26,209 nt of DNA from JAHIYU01 sp964476155. Lineage in GTDB: Bacteria; Krumholzibacteriota; Krumholzibacteriia; LZORAL124-64-63. Where the stretch lies: NCBI GenBank assembly GCA_964476155.1, contig CAYYYS010000036.1, positions 1 through 26,209 on the forward strand, given 5' to 3'. The position numbers and the translations under genes were made by a program. A model generated the notes under the pieces. It ran no database searches. It was not told the origin of the DNA and saw only the letters and a list, made by a program, of their open reading frames with translations. This document shows positions 7,632-17,171 of this stretch, in pieces. Every line of letters starts with the position of its first letter. Within the stretch, counting starts at the first letter, position 1.

Positions 7632-9749
7632 ATGCGTCCCCTGATCCCGGTGGTTCTGATCATCATGTGTTGCTTCGCCATGGGTTGTTCGACCGGTCAG
7701 GACGATCCCATTCCACCGGTCGCCAAGATCGACGCCACGGTCTTCGAGGAGTTCGGTCACACACGCACCGACGACTACTACTGGCTGAACCAGCGCGAGG
7801 ATCCGGAAGTGATCGCGTACCTGGAAGCCGAGAACACCTACACCGACGCCATGACCGCCCACACAGCCGATCTGCGGGAAACGCTCTTCACGGAGATAAC
7901 CGGCCGCATCAAGCAGGACGACAACACCGTCCCCTTTCTCTACGACGGCAACTGGTACTATCGCCGCTACGAGGAAGATCAGGAGTACGCGTTCTACTGC
8001 CGCAAGGTCGGGAGCGAGGACGCGACCGAGGAGATCATGCTCGACGGCAACGCGCGGGCCGAGGGCCACACCTTCTATTCGGTGCGCTCGCCGTCGGTCA
8101 ACTCGAACGGCAACGTGATCGCCTTCGCCGAGGATCTCGTCGGCCGGCGCCTCTACACGCTGCACTTCAAGAACCTGGACACGGGCGAGTTCTACCCCGA
8201 GACGATCCCCGAGGTGCACGGCAACCTGGCCTGGGCCGAAGACGGCAAGACCCTCTTCTACAACCGCAAGGACCCGGACACCCTGCGTCCCTACCAGATC
8301 TGGCGCCACGAACTGGGCACCGACCCCGCCGACGACGTGCTGGTCTACCAGGAGGACGACGACACCTACCGCTGCTATATCTGGAAATCCAAGTCGCGGC
8401 GCTTCGTGATCATCGGCAGCTTCCATTCCATCGCCAACGAGTACCGGTACGTGGATGCCTGCGAGCCCACGAGTGATTTCGAAGTATTCATCCCGCGCGA
8501 GCGCGGCCACGAGCATTCCATTGATCATCTGGGCGACCACTGGTACGTCAGGACCAACCGGGACGCGCTCAACTTCAAGCTGATGCGCACGGCCCTGGAC
8601 GCCACCGCCGAAACGAACTGGACCGAGGTCGTCCCCCACGACGAAAACGTGTTGCTGACGGGCGTGGACCTGTTCAACGACTGGCTGGTGATCTCCGAGC
8701 GGCGCGAGGGCCTGGCCCACATCCGCATGCGCCAACACGACAACAACGACTGGCACGCCCTGGACTTCGGCGAAGCGGCCTACGTGGCCTGGACCAGTTC
8801 GAACCGCGAGTTGGACAGCAGGGTGCTGCGCTTCGGCTACGAGTCGATGACCACGCCCGAGTCGGTTTACGACTACGACATGTCGACCCGCAAGAAAACC
8901 CTCCGCAAGGAACAGGAGATCCTCGGCGGTTTCGACCGCGCCGACTACGTCACCGAGCGGTTCATGACGACCGCCCGCGACGGCGTCGAGGTACCCGTTT
9001 CCCTGGTCTATCGCAAGGGCTTCGAGAAGACAGGCAAACAGCCCTTGCTGCTCTACGCCTACGGCTCGTACGGGTCGAGCATGGACCCCTACTTCAGCTT
9101 CTCGCGCCTGAGCCTGCTCGACCGCGGCTTCTGCTACGCGGTGGCCCACGTACGCGGCGGCGAGGAGCGCGGCCGCTGGTGGTACGAGGACGGCAAGCTG
9201 TTCAACAAGATGAACACCTTCAGCGACTTCATCGACGTGGGCCAGGATCTGGTCGCGCGTAAATATGCCGACTCCGAGCGTCTCTACTGTATGGGCGGCA
9301 GCGCCGGCGGCCTGTTGGTGGGCGCGGTCATCAACCTGGCCCCCGAGGTGTTCACGGGCGCCGTGGCGCAGGTCCCCTTCGTGGACGTGATGACCACCAT
9401 GCTCGACGATTCAATCCCCTTGACCACCGGCGAGTACGACGAGTGGGGCAACCCCAACGAGCAGGACGCCTACGAGTACATGCTCTCCTACTCCCCCTAC
9501 GACAACGTGACGGCCAAGGCCTATCCGAACCTGCTGGTAACCACCAGCCTGCACGATTCGCAGGTGCAGTACTTCGAGCCCGCCAAGTGGGTGGCCAAGC
9601 TGCGCGCGCTGAAGACCGACGACAACCTGTTGTTGCTGAAGACCGACATGGAGGCCGGTCACGGCGGCGCGTCGGGGCGCTTCAAGCGGCATCGTGATCG
9701 GGCGACGGAATATGCGTTCCTGCTGGACCTGGCGGGTATCGACGAATAG
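7632..9749 (+). CDS. ptrB: oligopeptidase B (S9A prolyl-oligopeptidase family), predicted lipoprotein
   Basis: A 705-residue serine peptidase that would cleave short peptides, typically after basic residues if it behaves like known oligopeptidase B. The N-terminus is a lipoprotein signal with the lipobox FAMGC (Cys19), so the enzyme should be anchored in the periplasm or outer membrane. The seven-bladed propeller covers about residues 30-440, beginning with the family's DDYYWLNQREDPEV. The alpha/beta-hydrolase domain carries Ser557 in MGGSAGG, Asp642 in LHDSQV and His677 in EAGHGG. GSYGSSMDPYFS is also typical of oligopeptidase B. The start at 7632 has AAGGTG five bases upstream; an earlier in-frame start would put residues in front of the signal peptide. 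E. coli PtrB is cytoplasmic and 686 residues long, so export is the unusual point. Confidence 0.92.
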   Translation: MRPLIPVVLIIMCCFAMGCSTGQDDPIPPVAKIDATVFEEFGHTRTDDYYWLNQREDPEVIAYLEAENTYTDAMTAHTADLRETLFTEITGRIKQDDNTVPFLYDGNWYYRRYEEDQEYAFYCRKVGSEDATEEIMLDGNARAEGHTFYSVRSPSVNSNGNVIAFAEDLVGRRLYTLHFKNLDTGEFYPETIPEVHGNLAWAEDGKTLFYNRKDPDTLRPYQIWRHELGTDPADDVLVYQEDDDTYRCYIWKSKSRRFVIIGSFHSIANEYRYVDACEPTSDFEVFIPRERGHEHSIDHLGDHWYVRTNRDALNFKLMRTALDATAETNWTEVVPHDENVLLTGVDLFNDWLVISERREGLAHIRMRQHDNNDWHALDFGEAAYVAWTSSNRELDSRVLRFGYESMTTPESVYDYDMSTRKKTLRKEQEILGGFDRADYVTERFMTTARDGVEVPVSLVYRKGFEKTGKQPLLLYAYGSYGSSMDPYFSFSRLSLLDRGFCYAVAHVRGGEERGRWWYEDGKLFNKMNTFSDFIDVGQDLVARKYADSERLYCMGGSAGGLLVGAVINLAPEVFTGAVAQVPFVDVMTTMLDDSIPLTTGEYDEWGNPNEQDAYEYMLSYSPYDNVTAKAYPNLLVTTSLHDSQVQYFEPAKWVAKLRALKTDDNLLLLKTDMEAGHGGASGRFKRHRDRATEYAFLLDLAGIDE

Positions 9750-9766
9750 CCGTCAGCGAACAAGAC

Positions 9767-9798
9767 AAGGCCGCGGCTCCATCCGGGGCCGCGGCTTT
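9767..9798. terminator. bidirectional terminator between convergent genes
   Basis: The self-complementary 8-mer gccgcggc occurs at 9770-9777 and 9788-9795 with a 10-base loop. The stem is extended by A/T pairs on both sides, and it lies between the convergent stops of the oligopeptidase and the diguanylate cyclase. The T-tracts are short (TTT on the plus strand, interrupted on the minus strand), so efficiency is uncertain. Confidence 0.65.
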
Positions 9799-9819
9799 CG
9801 ATTCTGCTCCGGCCCCGGG

Positions 9820-11721
9820 TCAGACCGGTTCCGAGGCGGGCATTTCCAGACTGAGTTTGACGCAGTTGCGTCCGGCTTCCTTGGCTTTGTAGAGGGCCAC
9901 ATCGGCCATGGCGACCACCGCGTCCTCCTGCTCGCACTCGGCCGGCTTTAGACAGCCCGTACCCACGCTGACGGTCACGGGAACCCGCTCCCCGTCCACG
10001 CGAAAATCCATGGCCTCGATGGCGCCGCGCACGCGCTCGCCCACGAGTACTGCCGCATCGCCGGATGTCTCGGCCAGGATGACCGCAAATTCCTCGCCGC
10101 CGTAACGTGCGGCGAAGTCCGTGGTGACCCGGGATTCCACTTCGATGGTCTCGGCCACCATCTTGAGACAGTCGTCCCCGACCAGGTGGCCATAGGTGTC
10201 GTTGAAATTCTTGAAGAGATCGATGTCGATCATCAATAGGGACAGGTGGCTGTCCGTGCGCTGTCCGCGCCCGAATTCCATTTCGAGACGTTCGTCGAAG
10301 GCGTGCCGGTTGAAGATGCCCGTCAGTCCGTCGAGCTTGTTTCGATGATCCAGTTCCTCGTTGGCCTGGGCCAACTGGCGCATCACGTCCTGGACCTGCG
10401 TGGTCTGCAGCTGGACTTCCTTGCGCAGCTTGCGGCCAGACTCCTCCTGTATCTTCAGCAGTTCCTTGGTGGCCTTGCGCTTTTCCCGTCGACTCGCCTT
10501 CAAGTCCTCGGCCATGGCCACAATCATCAGCGCAGCTTGGGCCAACATGCCCAGAGTGGGACCGTTCTGGGTCAGGACCGAGGGTGGATAGAGCCCGATC
10601 TTGGCGAAAATCATCAGGCAGGTTCCCGCCAGCATGGCGATCCAGGCCATGGAAAAGAGGAGGGCCGGGCGCGAACCACAGCGCCACATGCGAATGGCGG
10701 TCACCAATATGACGGACGTGGCGACGACCGGCTGCCACAGGATCATCCTGATGGCGACCGCGTACGGCACGAACCAGCTGACGACGGCGGTCACGGCGAC
10801 CACGCTGCCGAATACCTTGAGCCAGCGGTGCATGCGGGGCGAGAGTGCCGCCAGGTGCAGGAAATTGTCGGCGAACAGGGTACCGGCGCCGGTGACTATC
10901 GCCAAACAAAACGTCAGAATATGCCCCTGTATAAATGTCGACCGGGGCCAGAAATACTGGAATCCCATGCCGTCGAGAGACATCATCATGATCGCGAAAA
11001 AGGCTATGTAGCCCATGAAGTACAGGTTATTCCGCTCTCGCAGGGTGATGAACAATGATAGGCTGTAAAGCACGATCGAGAGCATTATGCCGTAGAAGAG
11101 TCCGTTGATGGAATAGCGGTCGCTGATATGGTTCTGGTAGGCTTCAGGTGACCACAGGATAACCGGCACCTGAATCGAACTGCTGCTACGGACTTCGAGT
11201 AACAGGTCGCAGCTCTCGCCGGCAGCCACTTTCAAGGGAAATACAAATGTCGTGTGATCGATGGGCCTCGTGGAAAAGGGGCGTTGATCACCGGTATGGA
11301 CAACCCGGTCCAACCGACCGTTCCGCACCACGTGGAAGTTGACGACGTCGGGCATGGGATACTCGATCTCAAGCAGATAGTCGCGAGGTTCGCTCGCCAA
11401 CGATATCAGGCGAGTACCGAGCCAATACGTATCGTCGCTATAGCCGAAGCTGGGTGTATCGCCCCCGACCGGTTTCCAGCGCATGGCATTGGCGGGCGAC
11501 AGGACGTCCAACCACTTCAGGTTTCCCGTGGCGTCCACCAGGTAATGCATGTCCCCGCCCAGCGTGACCTGGTCGAGATCCGGATCAAGCCGCACCACGC
11601 TGGTCGGCGCAACCGTGATCGCATACACGGGGGCCGTCGCGATCAGTATGGCGATGGAGAGGACATAGAATAACGCACGGTCATTTCGAAGTAGTGAATT
11701 TGTGAAGCCTCGGGCGGTCAT
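9820..11721 (-). CDS. membrane diguanylate cyclase with 7TMR-DISM sensor and GGDEF domain
   Basis: A 633-residue signalling enzyme that would make cyclic di-GMP from two GTP. Order: a membrane-inserted N-terminus (about 15-35); an extracytoplasmic 7TMR-DISM sensor (about 45-195), a jelly-roll-like domain expected to bind a carbohydrate or similar ligand; about seven transmembrane helices (about 205-400); a Lys/Glu-rich coiled linker; and the GGDEF domain (about 460-625) with LDGLTGIFNR and the active site GGEEF at 541-545. The start at 11721 has GGAGGA six bases upstream, whereas the longer frame adds 44 residues without a ribosome site. The position of the usual RxxD inhibitory site reads VTTD, so product inhibition through it is probably missing. 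A TPR lipoprotein lies 139 bases upstream on the same strand and may be co-transcribed. Confidence 0.9.
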   Translation of the reverse strand: MTARGFTNSLLRNDRALFYVLSIAILIATAPVYAITVAPTSVVRLDPDLDQVTLGGDMHYLVDATGNLKWLDVLSPANAMRWKPVGGDTPSFGYSDDTYWLGTRLISLASEPRDYLLEIEYPMPDVVNFHVVRNGRLDRVVHTGDQRPFSTRPIDHTTFVFPLKVAAGESCDLLLEVRSSSSIQVPVILWSPEAYQNHISDRYSINGLFYGIMLSIVLYSLSLFITLRERNNLYFMGYIAFFAIMMMSLDGMGFQYFWPRSTFIQGHILTFCLAIVTGAGTLFADNFLHLAALSPRMHRWLKVFGSVVAVTAVVSWFVPYAVAIRMILWQPVVATSVILVTAIRMWRCGSRPALLFSMAWIAMLAGTCLMIFAKIGLYPPSVLTQNGPTLGMLAQAALMIVAMAEDLKASRREKRKATKELLKIQEESGRKLRKEVQLQTTQVQDVMRQLAQANEELDHRNKLDGLTGIFNRHAFDERLEMEFGRGQRTDSHLSLLMIDIDLFKNFNDTYGHLVGDDCLKMVAETIEVESRVTTDFAARYGGEEFAVILAETSGDAAVLVGERVRGAIEAMDFRVDGERVPVTVSVGTGCLKPAECEQEDAVVAMADVALYKAKEAGRNCVKLSLEMPASEPV

Positions 11722-11860
11722 GGCTTCCTCCGGTTGTAATTGACGGCTCGTGTGCGGTTTGTCCTCCAGATAATCGGCCGAATTCGGCATGGCTTGATTA
11801 AACCCTGACAAATCATGGCGACTTTTATAGATAAGGTTGTTTCCCTGAATCACCGTTCAA

Positions 11861-14083
11861 TCAATCATCAGCCGTGATCATCCGACGAAAACTGGTCAGG
11901 GCGGTATTGGCGGGCGCGAGGACGATGGCCCGTTCCAGGGCGAGCAGACCACTATCCCGATCCCCGGTATCGATGCAGATCAGGGCGATCAGGGTCCAAA
12001 ACTCCATGGTTTCATGACGCAAGTCGTCGGCGATGGTGTCGGCGGCCATGCTTACCGCCCGTGCCGAGCGGCCAAGAGCACGGTCAGCCTGCAACACGAT
12101 CAGACGCTCGGCCGCGGACAGGTCGCTCGGCCACTGTGGCGCGAGCAGGGCGATGGTCTGTTCGGCCCGACCGGCGCGCAGGAGCGCAGTGGCCAGCGCC
12201 TCGCGTGTTCCCGGTGACGGGGTCCGATCATAGGCCTCCGTGAGGGAATCCGCCCGAGCCGAAAAATCGATTTCGGACAGATCGAGGGCGCGACGTCCGC
12301 CGACAAACGCCAGGTCGTCCCCCTCGCCAACCGCAAGGGCACCGCCGCTGGCCAGCGCCGACTGGACGCTGTCGGCCCGGGCATTGGCCACCGCCAGTTG
12401 CGTTTCGTCGGCCGCCTCTTCCCAGCGCCGTTCCAGGGTCACCAGCAACTGATGGATCTGGGAGTTGTCGGGCGCGATCCGTTTCGCGATGAGCAGATCC
12501 TGTTGGGCTTCGGCAAAGCGCTTGAGGTTGATGTGATGCAGTCCGCGATTGTACCAGCCGCTGATCGCGTAGGGGTTCAGGTCGATGGCCTTGTTCATGG
12601 CCGCGTCGGCTTCGTCATGACGATTGACGCGGGCCAGGGTCACGCCGTAGGTGCGCCAGGCCACGGCGAGCTCGGGGGCGGTCTCGATGGCTTCGGTCAG
12701 GTACGGCAAAGCGTCGGACGGATCGTTCGACTGCATGAGGATGGTGCCGATGACCGTGCTGGTCACCGCATCGACGCGACCCTGGACCTGCAACGCCTCG
12801 TGTCCCGCTCGCAGATCCGTCAGCGCCGTCTCCCCTTGTCCCATGTAGAAACGGGTCCGTCCCCGCAGGGCCTGGGACAGGTCGGGTCGGTCCCCTCGCC
12901 GCATGCAGATCGTAAAGGCTTCTATGGCCCGGGCGCCCCGGCGCATACGGATCGCGTCGTCATCGGCGGCGGAACAGTCGGCCATCACCTGGCAGGCGAA
13001 GGCGAAGAGCGACCCCGCCACGAAGCGATCCTTGTGAATGGTCATGAAGGGAATGGCCGCGTCGGGCTCGTCGAACATCACCGGCGGGAAACTGTAGGCT
13101 TCGATGGGCATGTAATAAAGCATGGGCGCGCGGCCGAGCAGGGTGAGCGCGTAGTCGAAGCGGGCTTCGGCCATGCTGTCGCTCTTTTCGAAGAGCATGG
13201 CCACGTCGGTCCAGTAGCGCGACATGTGCGGGATGTGCACCAGGGAAGACGCCGGCGTGCCCAGTGCATGCAAGGCGAGTTTATGTTCGCCCTGATGGTG
13301 CCAGTTCATGGCCTGGATCCAGCGGGTGCCGTAGCCGGCCTGTCGCTTACCTAGCCCCCCCGCGACCATGCTCACATGCCGGTAACGCAGCGGCGGCAGG
13401 TGCAGGGACGACATATAGGACTCGGTAAACAGTCCGGCGCCCGCCTGCAGCAGACCCCGTACGAGCATCTGTTCCTGTTTCTGGTCGACACCCCAGGTTC
13501 CGGGATGCCGGTCCAGCCACGCGAGCCCCTCATTCCATAGTCCCATGTCGTAGCAGAGCCAGGCTCCGGCTACCACGAGTTGCTGCTCGAGCGTGGGATC
13601 GGCCTTGGCGCGCGGATCACGAGGAAGAGCCGCCCAGGCGGTTTCGAGATCGATCATGGCCTGCGGCCAGTCCCCGGTGCTGGTGCCGATCCGGCCAAGT
13701 TCATACCACACGCGAGTGTGAGTGGGATCGATCTCCGTGGCGCGACGGCAGGTGCGGACAGATGCGTCGAACTCGATCCCGTCCCGCTTATGGCGGGTGA
13801 TCTTGAGCAGATCTCTCGGCGAGCTGTCCATCTCGAAATCCAGGAAGGCGCCTTCGCAGCGTTTGTGATTCCACAGACGCAGGGTTTGCAAGCCGGTTTC
13901 CGCCGTGGTCCGTCGGTACGCCTTCTCCTCGGTCGGTAATCGCATGAACTCGGAAACGCTCATCGATTCGAGAGCGACCACCGAGCGGATCCAGGGCGTG
14001 TCCTTGGGGCGCGTAGATTGTGGGGCGCAGGCGCAGAGCTGACAGAGGGCGAAGAGGACGATGACCAGGGGGATCTTGCGCAT
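11861..14083 (-). CDS. large TPR-repeat lipoprotein
   Basis: A 740-residue protein with a lipoprotein signal (lipobox LCAC, Cys19), so it should sit in the cell envelope. Tetratricopeptide-type helical repeats can be seen at about 110-160 (ATEIDPTHTRVWYELGRI) and most clearly at about 455-555. The latter stretch has ETAPELAVAWRTYG, AIDLNPYAISGWYNRG and RIAPDNSQIH at regular 34-residue spacing. A further repeat near the C-terminus ends in AIVLAPANTALTSF. Such proteins act as scaffolds for envelope complexes, but nothing here names the partner. The ATG at 14083 has AAGGA upstream. It precedes the diguanylate cyclase on the same strand, which is the only hint of a role in signalling. Confidence 0.8.
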   Translation of the reverse strand: MRKIPLVIVLFALCQLCACAPQSTRPKDTPWIRSVVALESMSVSEFMRLPTEEKAYRRTTAETGLQTLRLWNHKRCEGAFLDFEMDSSPRDLLKITRHKRDGIEFDASVRTCRRATEIDPTHTRVWYELGRIGTSTGDWPQAMIDLETAWAALPRDPRAKADPTLEQQLVVAGAWLCYDMGLWNEGLAWLDRHPGTWGVDQKQEQMLVRGLLQAGAGLFTESYMSSLHLPPLRYRHVSMVAGGLGKRQAGYGTRWIQAMNWHHQGEHKLALHALGTPASSLVHIPHMSRYWTDVAMLFEKSDSMAEARFDYALTLLGRAPMLYYMPIEAYSFPPVMFDEPDAAIPFMTIHKDRFVAGSLFAFACQVMADCSAADDDAIRMRRGARAIEAFTICMRRGDRPDLSQALRGRTRFYMGQGETALTDLRAGHEALQVQGRVDAVTSTVIGTILMQSNDPSDALPYLTEAIETAPELAVAWRTYGVTLARVNRHDEADAAMNKAIDLNPYAISGWYNRGLHHINLKRFAEAQQDLLIAKRIAPDNSQIHQLLVTLERRWEEAADETQLAVANARADSVQSALASGGALAVGEGDDLAFVGGRRALDLSEIDFSARADSLTEAYDRTPSPGTREALATALLRAGRAEQTIALLAPQWPSDLSAAERLIVLQADRALGRSARAVSMAADTIADDLRHETMEFWTLIALICIDTGDRDSGLLALERAIVLAPANTALTSFRRMITADD

Positions 14084-14143
14084 CCTGTTCCTTTTCGAGT
14101 GGGCGTGCCGTGTGGCGAATCCCGAGTCGATTAAAAGTATAGG

Positions 14144-15292
14144 TTAGACCCCTCCCCCGTCCACTAGCCGCCATAGATACCAAGACGCCATGGAGCGGTA
14201 GGGCGCCCAGCGCTCGCCATGACCCGCCATCTCCTTGGCCGTGGGGCGTTTCGGCAAACGCAGGTGGAGCTTGACCGCATCCTGCAAGCCCAGGTCGTCC
14301 ACGGGCCAGACATCGAGACGATCCAGGTGGAAGATGAGCGCCATCTGGGCGGTCCACACGCCGATACCCTTGACCCGGCACAGGGCGGCGATGGCGGCTT
14401 CGTCATCCAGGCGACGCAAGGCGCGCAGGTTCAGGCGGCCATCGGCGACACGGGCGGCCAGGTCGCGCAGGTAGCCGATTTTTTGGTGCGACAGGCCGGC
14501 GCCGCGCAGGACTTCGTCGGGCAGGCCGGGCAGTTCGGTGGGAGTCGGGAAGGCATCGCCCGGGGTCAAATCGCGCACGCGGCCGGCGATGGTCGCGGCG
14601 GCCTTCACGGATATTTGCTGATGAACCAGCGAGGTCACCAACACGTCGTAGGGATTCCCGCTCTCGCCGAAGGCCGGCAAGTACGGACCGGCCTTGGCGA
14701 TCACGCGACCGAGTTTGCGGTCGACACGGGACAGATGATCCAATCCGTCCTGCAGGTGCTGATCGAAGACGTACCCCTCCACGTGGAGCAGCCGGGCCTT
14801 GGTCATCACGCCGTCACCGGACGAGTAGTTGCCCAGTCCGCCGCCGGCCGGCAACACGCGATGGCACGGCACGAGCAGAGGCAACGGGTTGGTCGCCATG
14901 GTGCGGCCCACGGCGCGGGCGGCGCCGGGTTTGCCGGCGCGACGGGCCAGTTCGCCGTAGGTAATGGTTTGTCCGGGTGGGACCTTGCGCAGGGTCTTTC
15001 CGATTTTGCGCCCGAAGGGCGAGACTCGCGATTGGTCCAGGGGGATGTCGACGAGGGTATCCGGTTTCCCTGACAGGTGCCTGCGCAGACGTGTGATCAC
15101 GTCGCGCACCGAGGCCGGTGGGCGTTTGACTTCTGCACGATACGGGGCCGCTGCGGCCAGTTCGATGCGCACGGTGTCGGCGCTTTCGCCCGGGGCGACG
15201 ACCCGGTCGATCCCCTTGCGGGTCCAGGCCAGGCCGCAATGGCCCAGGGGCGTCTTGAAGACTGTCCAGGCGGGTTTCGTGTCGCGGAACAT
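14144..15292 (-). CDS. fusion of O6-alkylguanine-DNA methyltransferase and AlkA-type 3-methyladenine glycosylase
   Basis: A 382-residue protein combining direct reversal and base excision of alkylation damage. Residues 1 to about 172 are an Ogt/Ada-C methyltransferase: VPPGQTITYGELA (DNA-binding helix region), RAVGRTMATNPLPLL, and the acceptor cysteine Cys143 in the invariant PCHRV. Residues about 175-375 are an HhH-GPD glycosylase of the AlkA type. They include VTSLVHQQIS, VKGIGVWTAQMAL (the helix-hairpin-helix) and the catalytic aspartate in VWPVDDLG (332/333). There is no Ada N-terminal zinc domain. The start at 15292 has AAGGAG six to seven bases upstream; a longer reading to 15346 lacks this. 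The ABC-F gene is divergent across 107 bases. Both domain assignments are firm; the fusion itself is less common. Confidence 0.92.
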   Translation of the reverse strand: MFRDTKPAWTVFKTPLGHCGLAWTRKGIDRVVAPGESADTVRIELAAAAPYRAEVKRPPASVRDVITRLRRHLSGKPDTLVDIPLDQSRVSPFGRKIGKTLRKVPPGQTITYGELARRAGKPGAARAVGRTMATNPLPLLVPCHRVLPAGGGLGNYSSGDGVMTKARLLHVEGYVFDQHLQDGLDHLSRVDRKLGRVIAKAGPYLPAFGESGNPYDVLVTSLVHQQISVKAAATIAGRVRDLTPGDAFPTPTELPGLPDEVLRGAGLSHQKIGYLRDLAARVADGRLNLRALRRLDDEAAIAALCRVKGIGVWTAQMALIFHLDRLDVWPVDDLGLQDAVKLHLRLPKRPTAKEMAGHGERWAPYRSMASWYLWRLVDGGGV

Positions 15293-15399
15293 GGGCTCTC
15301 CTTCCGGGTGTTGAGCCATGATCCACGCAAAGCCGGGAATAATCAACTTGCACCCGGCCGTGCGCCGGGCTAACTGATAGGATCAACCAAGGAGCCCCC

Positions 15400-17148
15400 G
15401 TGTCGCAACTCACCCTCAAGGGAGTCACCCTCGCCTTCGGCGGCCCCCCCGTTCTGAACGGGGTGGACCTGCGCATCGAACGCGGCGAACGCATCTGTCT
15501 GCTCGGGCGTAACGGCGAGGGCAAGACGTCGCTGCTGCGCCTGCTCGCCGGCGACGAAACGCCCGACCAGGGCGAGATGACCCGCGAGTCTGGGCTCCGT
15601 GTCGGGATGCTGCCCCAGGATTTTTCCGAATCCCTGGTGGGAACGGCCATCGAGATCGTGGGCGGCAAGATACACGAGGCGGAGCGCGCCCTGTCACTGG
15701 TGGGAATCGCCCCCAACGCAGACGTGGCCACCCTGTCAACCGGCCGGCGCCGTCGCGTGCTACTGGCGCGGGCCCTGTCCGCCGACCCGGACATCCTGCT
15801 GCTCGACGAACCCACCAACCACCTGGACATCCCGGCGATCCGCCGCCTCGAAGACTTTCTGCAACGCTTCCACGGCACCGTGATCTTCGTCACCCATGAC
15901 CGTGATTTCCTGCGGACACAGGCCCGCCGCATCATCGAACTCGACCGGGGCCGATTGCGCGACTGGTCCTGCGACTACGACACCTTCCTGCGCCGCCGCG
16001 ACGACGACCTGGCCGCCGAGGAAAAGCGCAACGCCGAATTCGACAGACGCCTCGCCGAAGAAGAAGTGTGGGTCAGACAGGGCGTCCGCGAACGACGAAC
16101 CCGCAACGAGGGCCGCGTCCGCCGCCTGCTGGCCATGCGCGAGGAACGCAGTGCCCGGCGCGATCGCCTCGGCACCGCCAACATGGCGTTGCAGGACGCC
16201 GAACGGAGTGGGCGACTGGTGGTCCGGGCCGAAAACGTCACCTTCGGTTACGACGACACCGACGTGATCCGCAACCTGAACTGCTCGATCCTGCGCGGCG
16301 ACCGCGTAGGCCTGGTGGGTCCCAACGGTATCGGCAAGACAACCCTGTTGCGCCTGCTCCTCGGTGAACTCGCCCCCCGGTCCGGCACGATCCGCCTCAG
16401 CACGGGACTCGACACGGTCTACTTCGACCAGCAGCGGGAAACCCTCGACCCCGAACGATCGGTCCAGGACAACGTGGCCGACGGCAACGAAACCGTGATA
16501 ATCAACGGCCGCCCGGTCCACGTGCTGACCTGGCTGCAGCGCTTCCTCTTTACGCCCGACCGCGCCCGGTCTCCCTTGGCCCGCCTGTCCGGCGGCGAAC
16601 GCAACCGACTGCTGCTGGCCCGCCTCTTCACCCGGCCGGCCAACCTGCTGGTTCTGGACGAACCCACCAACGACCTCGACCTCGAAACCCTCGAGCTGCT
16701 CGAGGAACTGCTGGCGGAATTCACCGGCACCATCCTGCTGGTCAGCCATGATCGGGCTTTCCTGGAAAACGTCGTCACCTCCACGCTGGTTTTCACTGGT
16801 GACGGCGCGATCGTCGAGTCGGCTGGCGGTTGGCGGGACTGGGTAAAACTGGAGCGGGCGGCGGCGGGGCCGGACAAGGTCAAGGTGCGGAAGACCAAGC
16901 CTCGGGCGGCGGCGAAGAAGAAGCTTGGTTTCAAGGAGGCTCGTGAGCTGGAGGCGTTGCCTGGTGAGATCGAGGCCCTTGAGACGGAAAAAGGGGAGTT
17001 GGAATCCCAGTTGGCTGATCCTGAGCTTTATAAGACCGGCGGGGATCGAGTGAGTACACTACGAGACCGCCTTGCTGCCTTGGAGCCCGAGTTGGCGCGG
17101 CTTTACGAGCGTTGGCAGGTTCTGGAGTCTATTCGCGATCAGACTTAG
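15400..17148 (+). CDS. uup: ABC-F ATPase, Uup-like
   Basis: A 582-residue soluble ATPase with two ABC domains and no membrane part, as in ABC-F proteins, which act on ribosomes or, for Uup, also bind branched DNA. Domain 1 (about 1-235) has Walker A GRNGEGKTS, a signature reading LSTGRRRR and Walker B ILLLDEPTNHLD. The arginine-rich linker follows at about 200-270. Domain 2 (about 275-495) has GPNGIGKTT, a canonical LSGGERNR and LLVLDEPTNDLD. After residue 500 come a Lys-rich segment and a coiled coil with LEALPGEIEALE, the Uup C-terminal domain. The GTG start has AAGGAG six bases upstream. Codon use becomes less GC-rich after about 16900. The Uup subfamily is chosen because of the C-terminal coiled coil. 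Confidence 0.92.
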   Translation: MSQLTLKGVTLAFGGPPVLNGVDLRIERGERICLLGRNGEGKTSLLRLLAGDETPDQGEMTRESGLRVGMLPQDFSESLVGTAIEIVGGKIHEAERALSLVGIAPNADVATLSTGRRRRVLLARALSADPDILLLDEPTNHLDIPAIRRLEDFLQRFHGTVIFVTHDRDFLRTQARRIIELDRGRLRDWSCDYDTFLRRRDDDLAAEEKRNAEFDRRLAEEEVWVRQGVRERRTRNEGRVRRLLAMREERSARRDRLGTANMALQDAERSGRLVVRAENVTFGYDDTDVIRNLNCSILRGDRVGLVGPNGIGKTTLLRLLLGELAPRSGTIRLSTGLDTVYFDQQRETLDPERSVQDNVADGNETVIINGRPVHVLTWLQRFLFTPDRARSPLARLSGGERNRLLLARLFTRPANLLVLDEPTNDLDLETLELLEELLAEFTGTILLVSHDRAFLENVVTSTLVFTGDGAIVESAGGWRDWVKLERAAAGPDKVKVRKTKPRAAAKKKLGFKEARELEALPGEIEALETEKGELESQLADPELYKTGGDRVSTLRDRLAALEPELARLYERWQVLESIRDQT

Positions 17149-17171
17149 CATCGGGATACAAGGAGCTGGCG

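Noticed and set aside
7508..7681. Longer N-terminus for the NamZ-type gene
   Set aside because: The extension is not conserved-looking, crosses the predicted promoter and overlaps the divergent oligopeptidase gene; 7507 has a good ribosome site.
7497..9149. Minus-strand open frame opposite oligopeptidase B
   Set aside because: Antisense to a complete S9A peptidase with its full catalytic triad; no start signal.
15353..15369. Hairpin cccggc-cgtgc-gccggg between the divergent repair and ABC-F genes as a terminator
   Set aside because: No T-tract on either strand and no convergent or upstream transcript to end; possibly only part of the promoter region.
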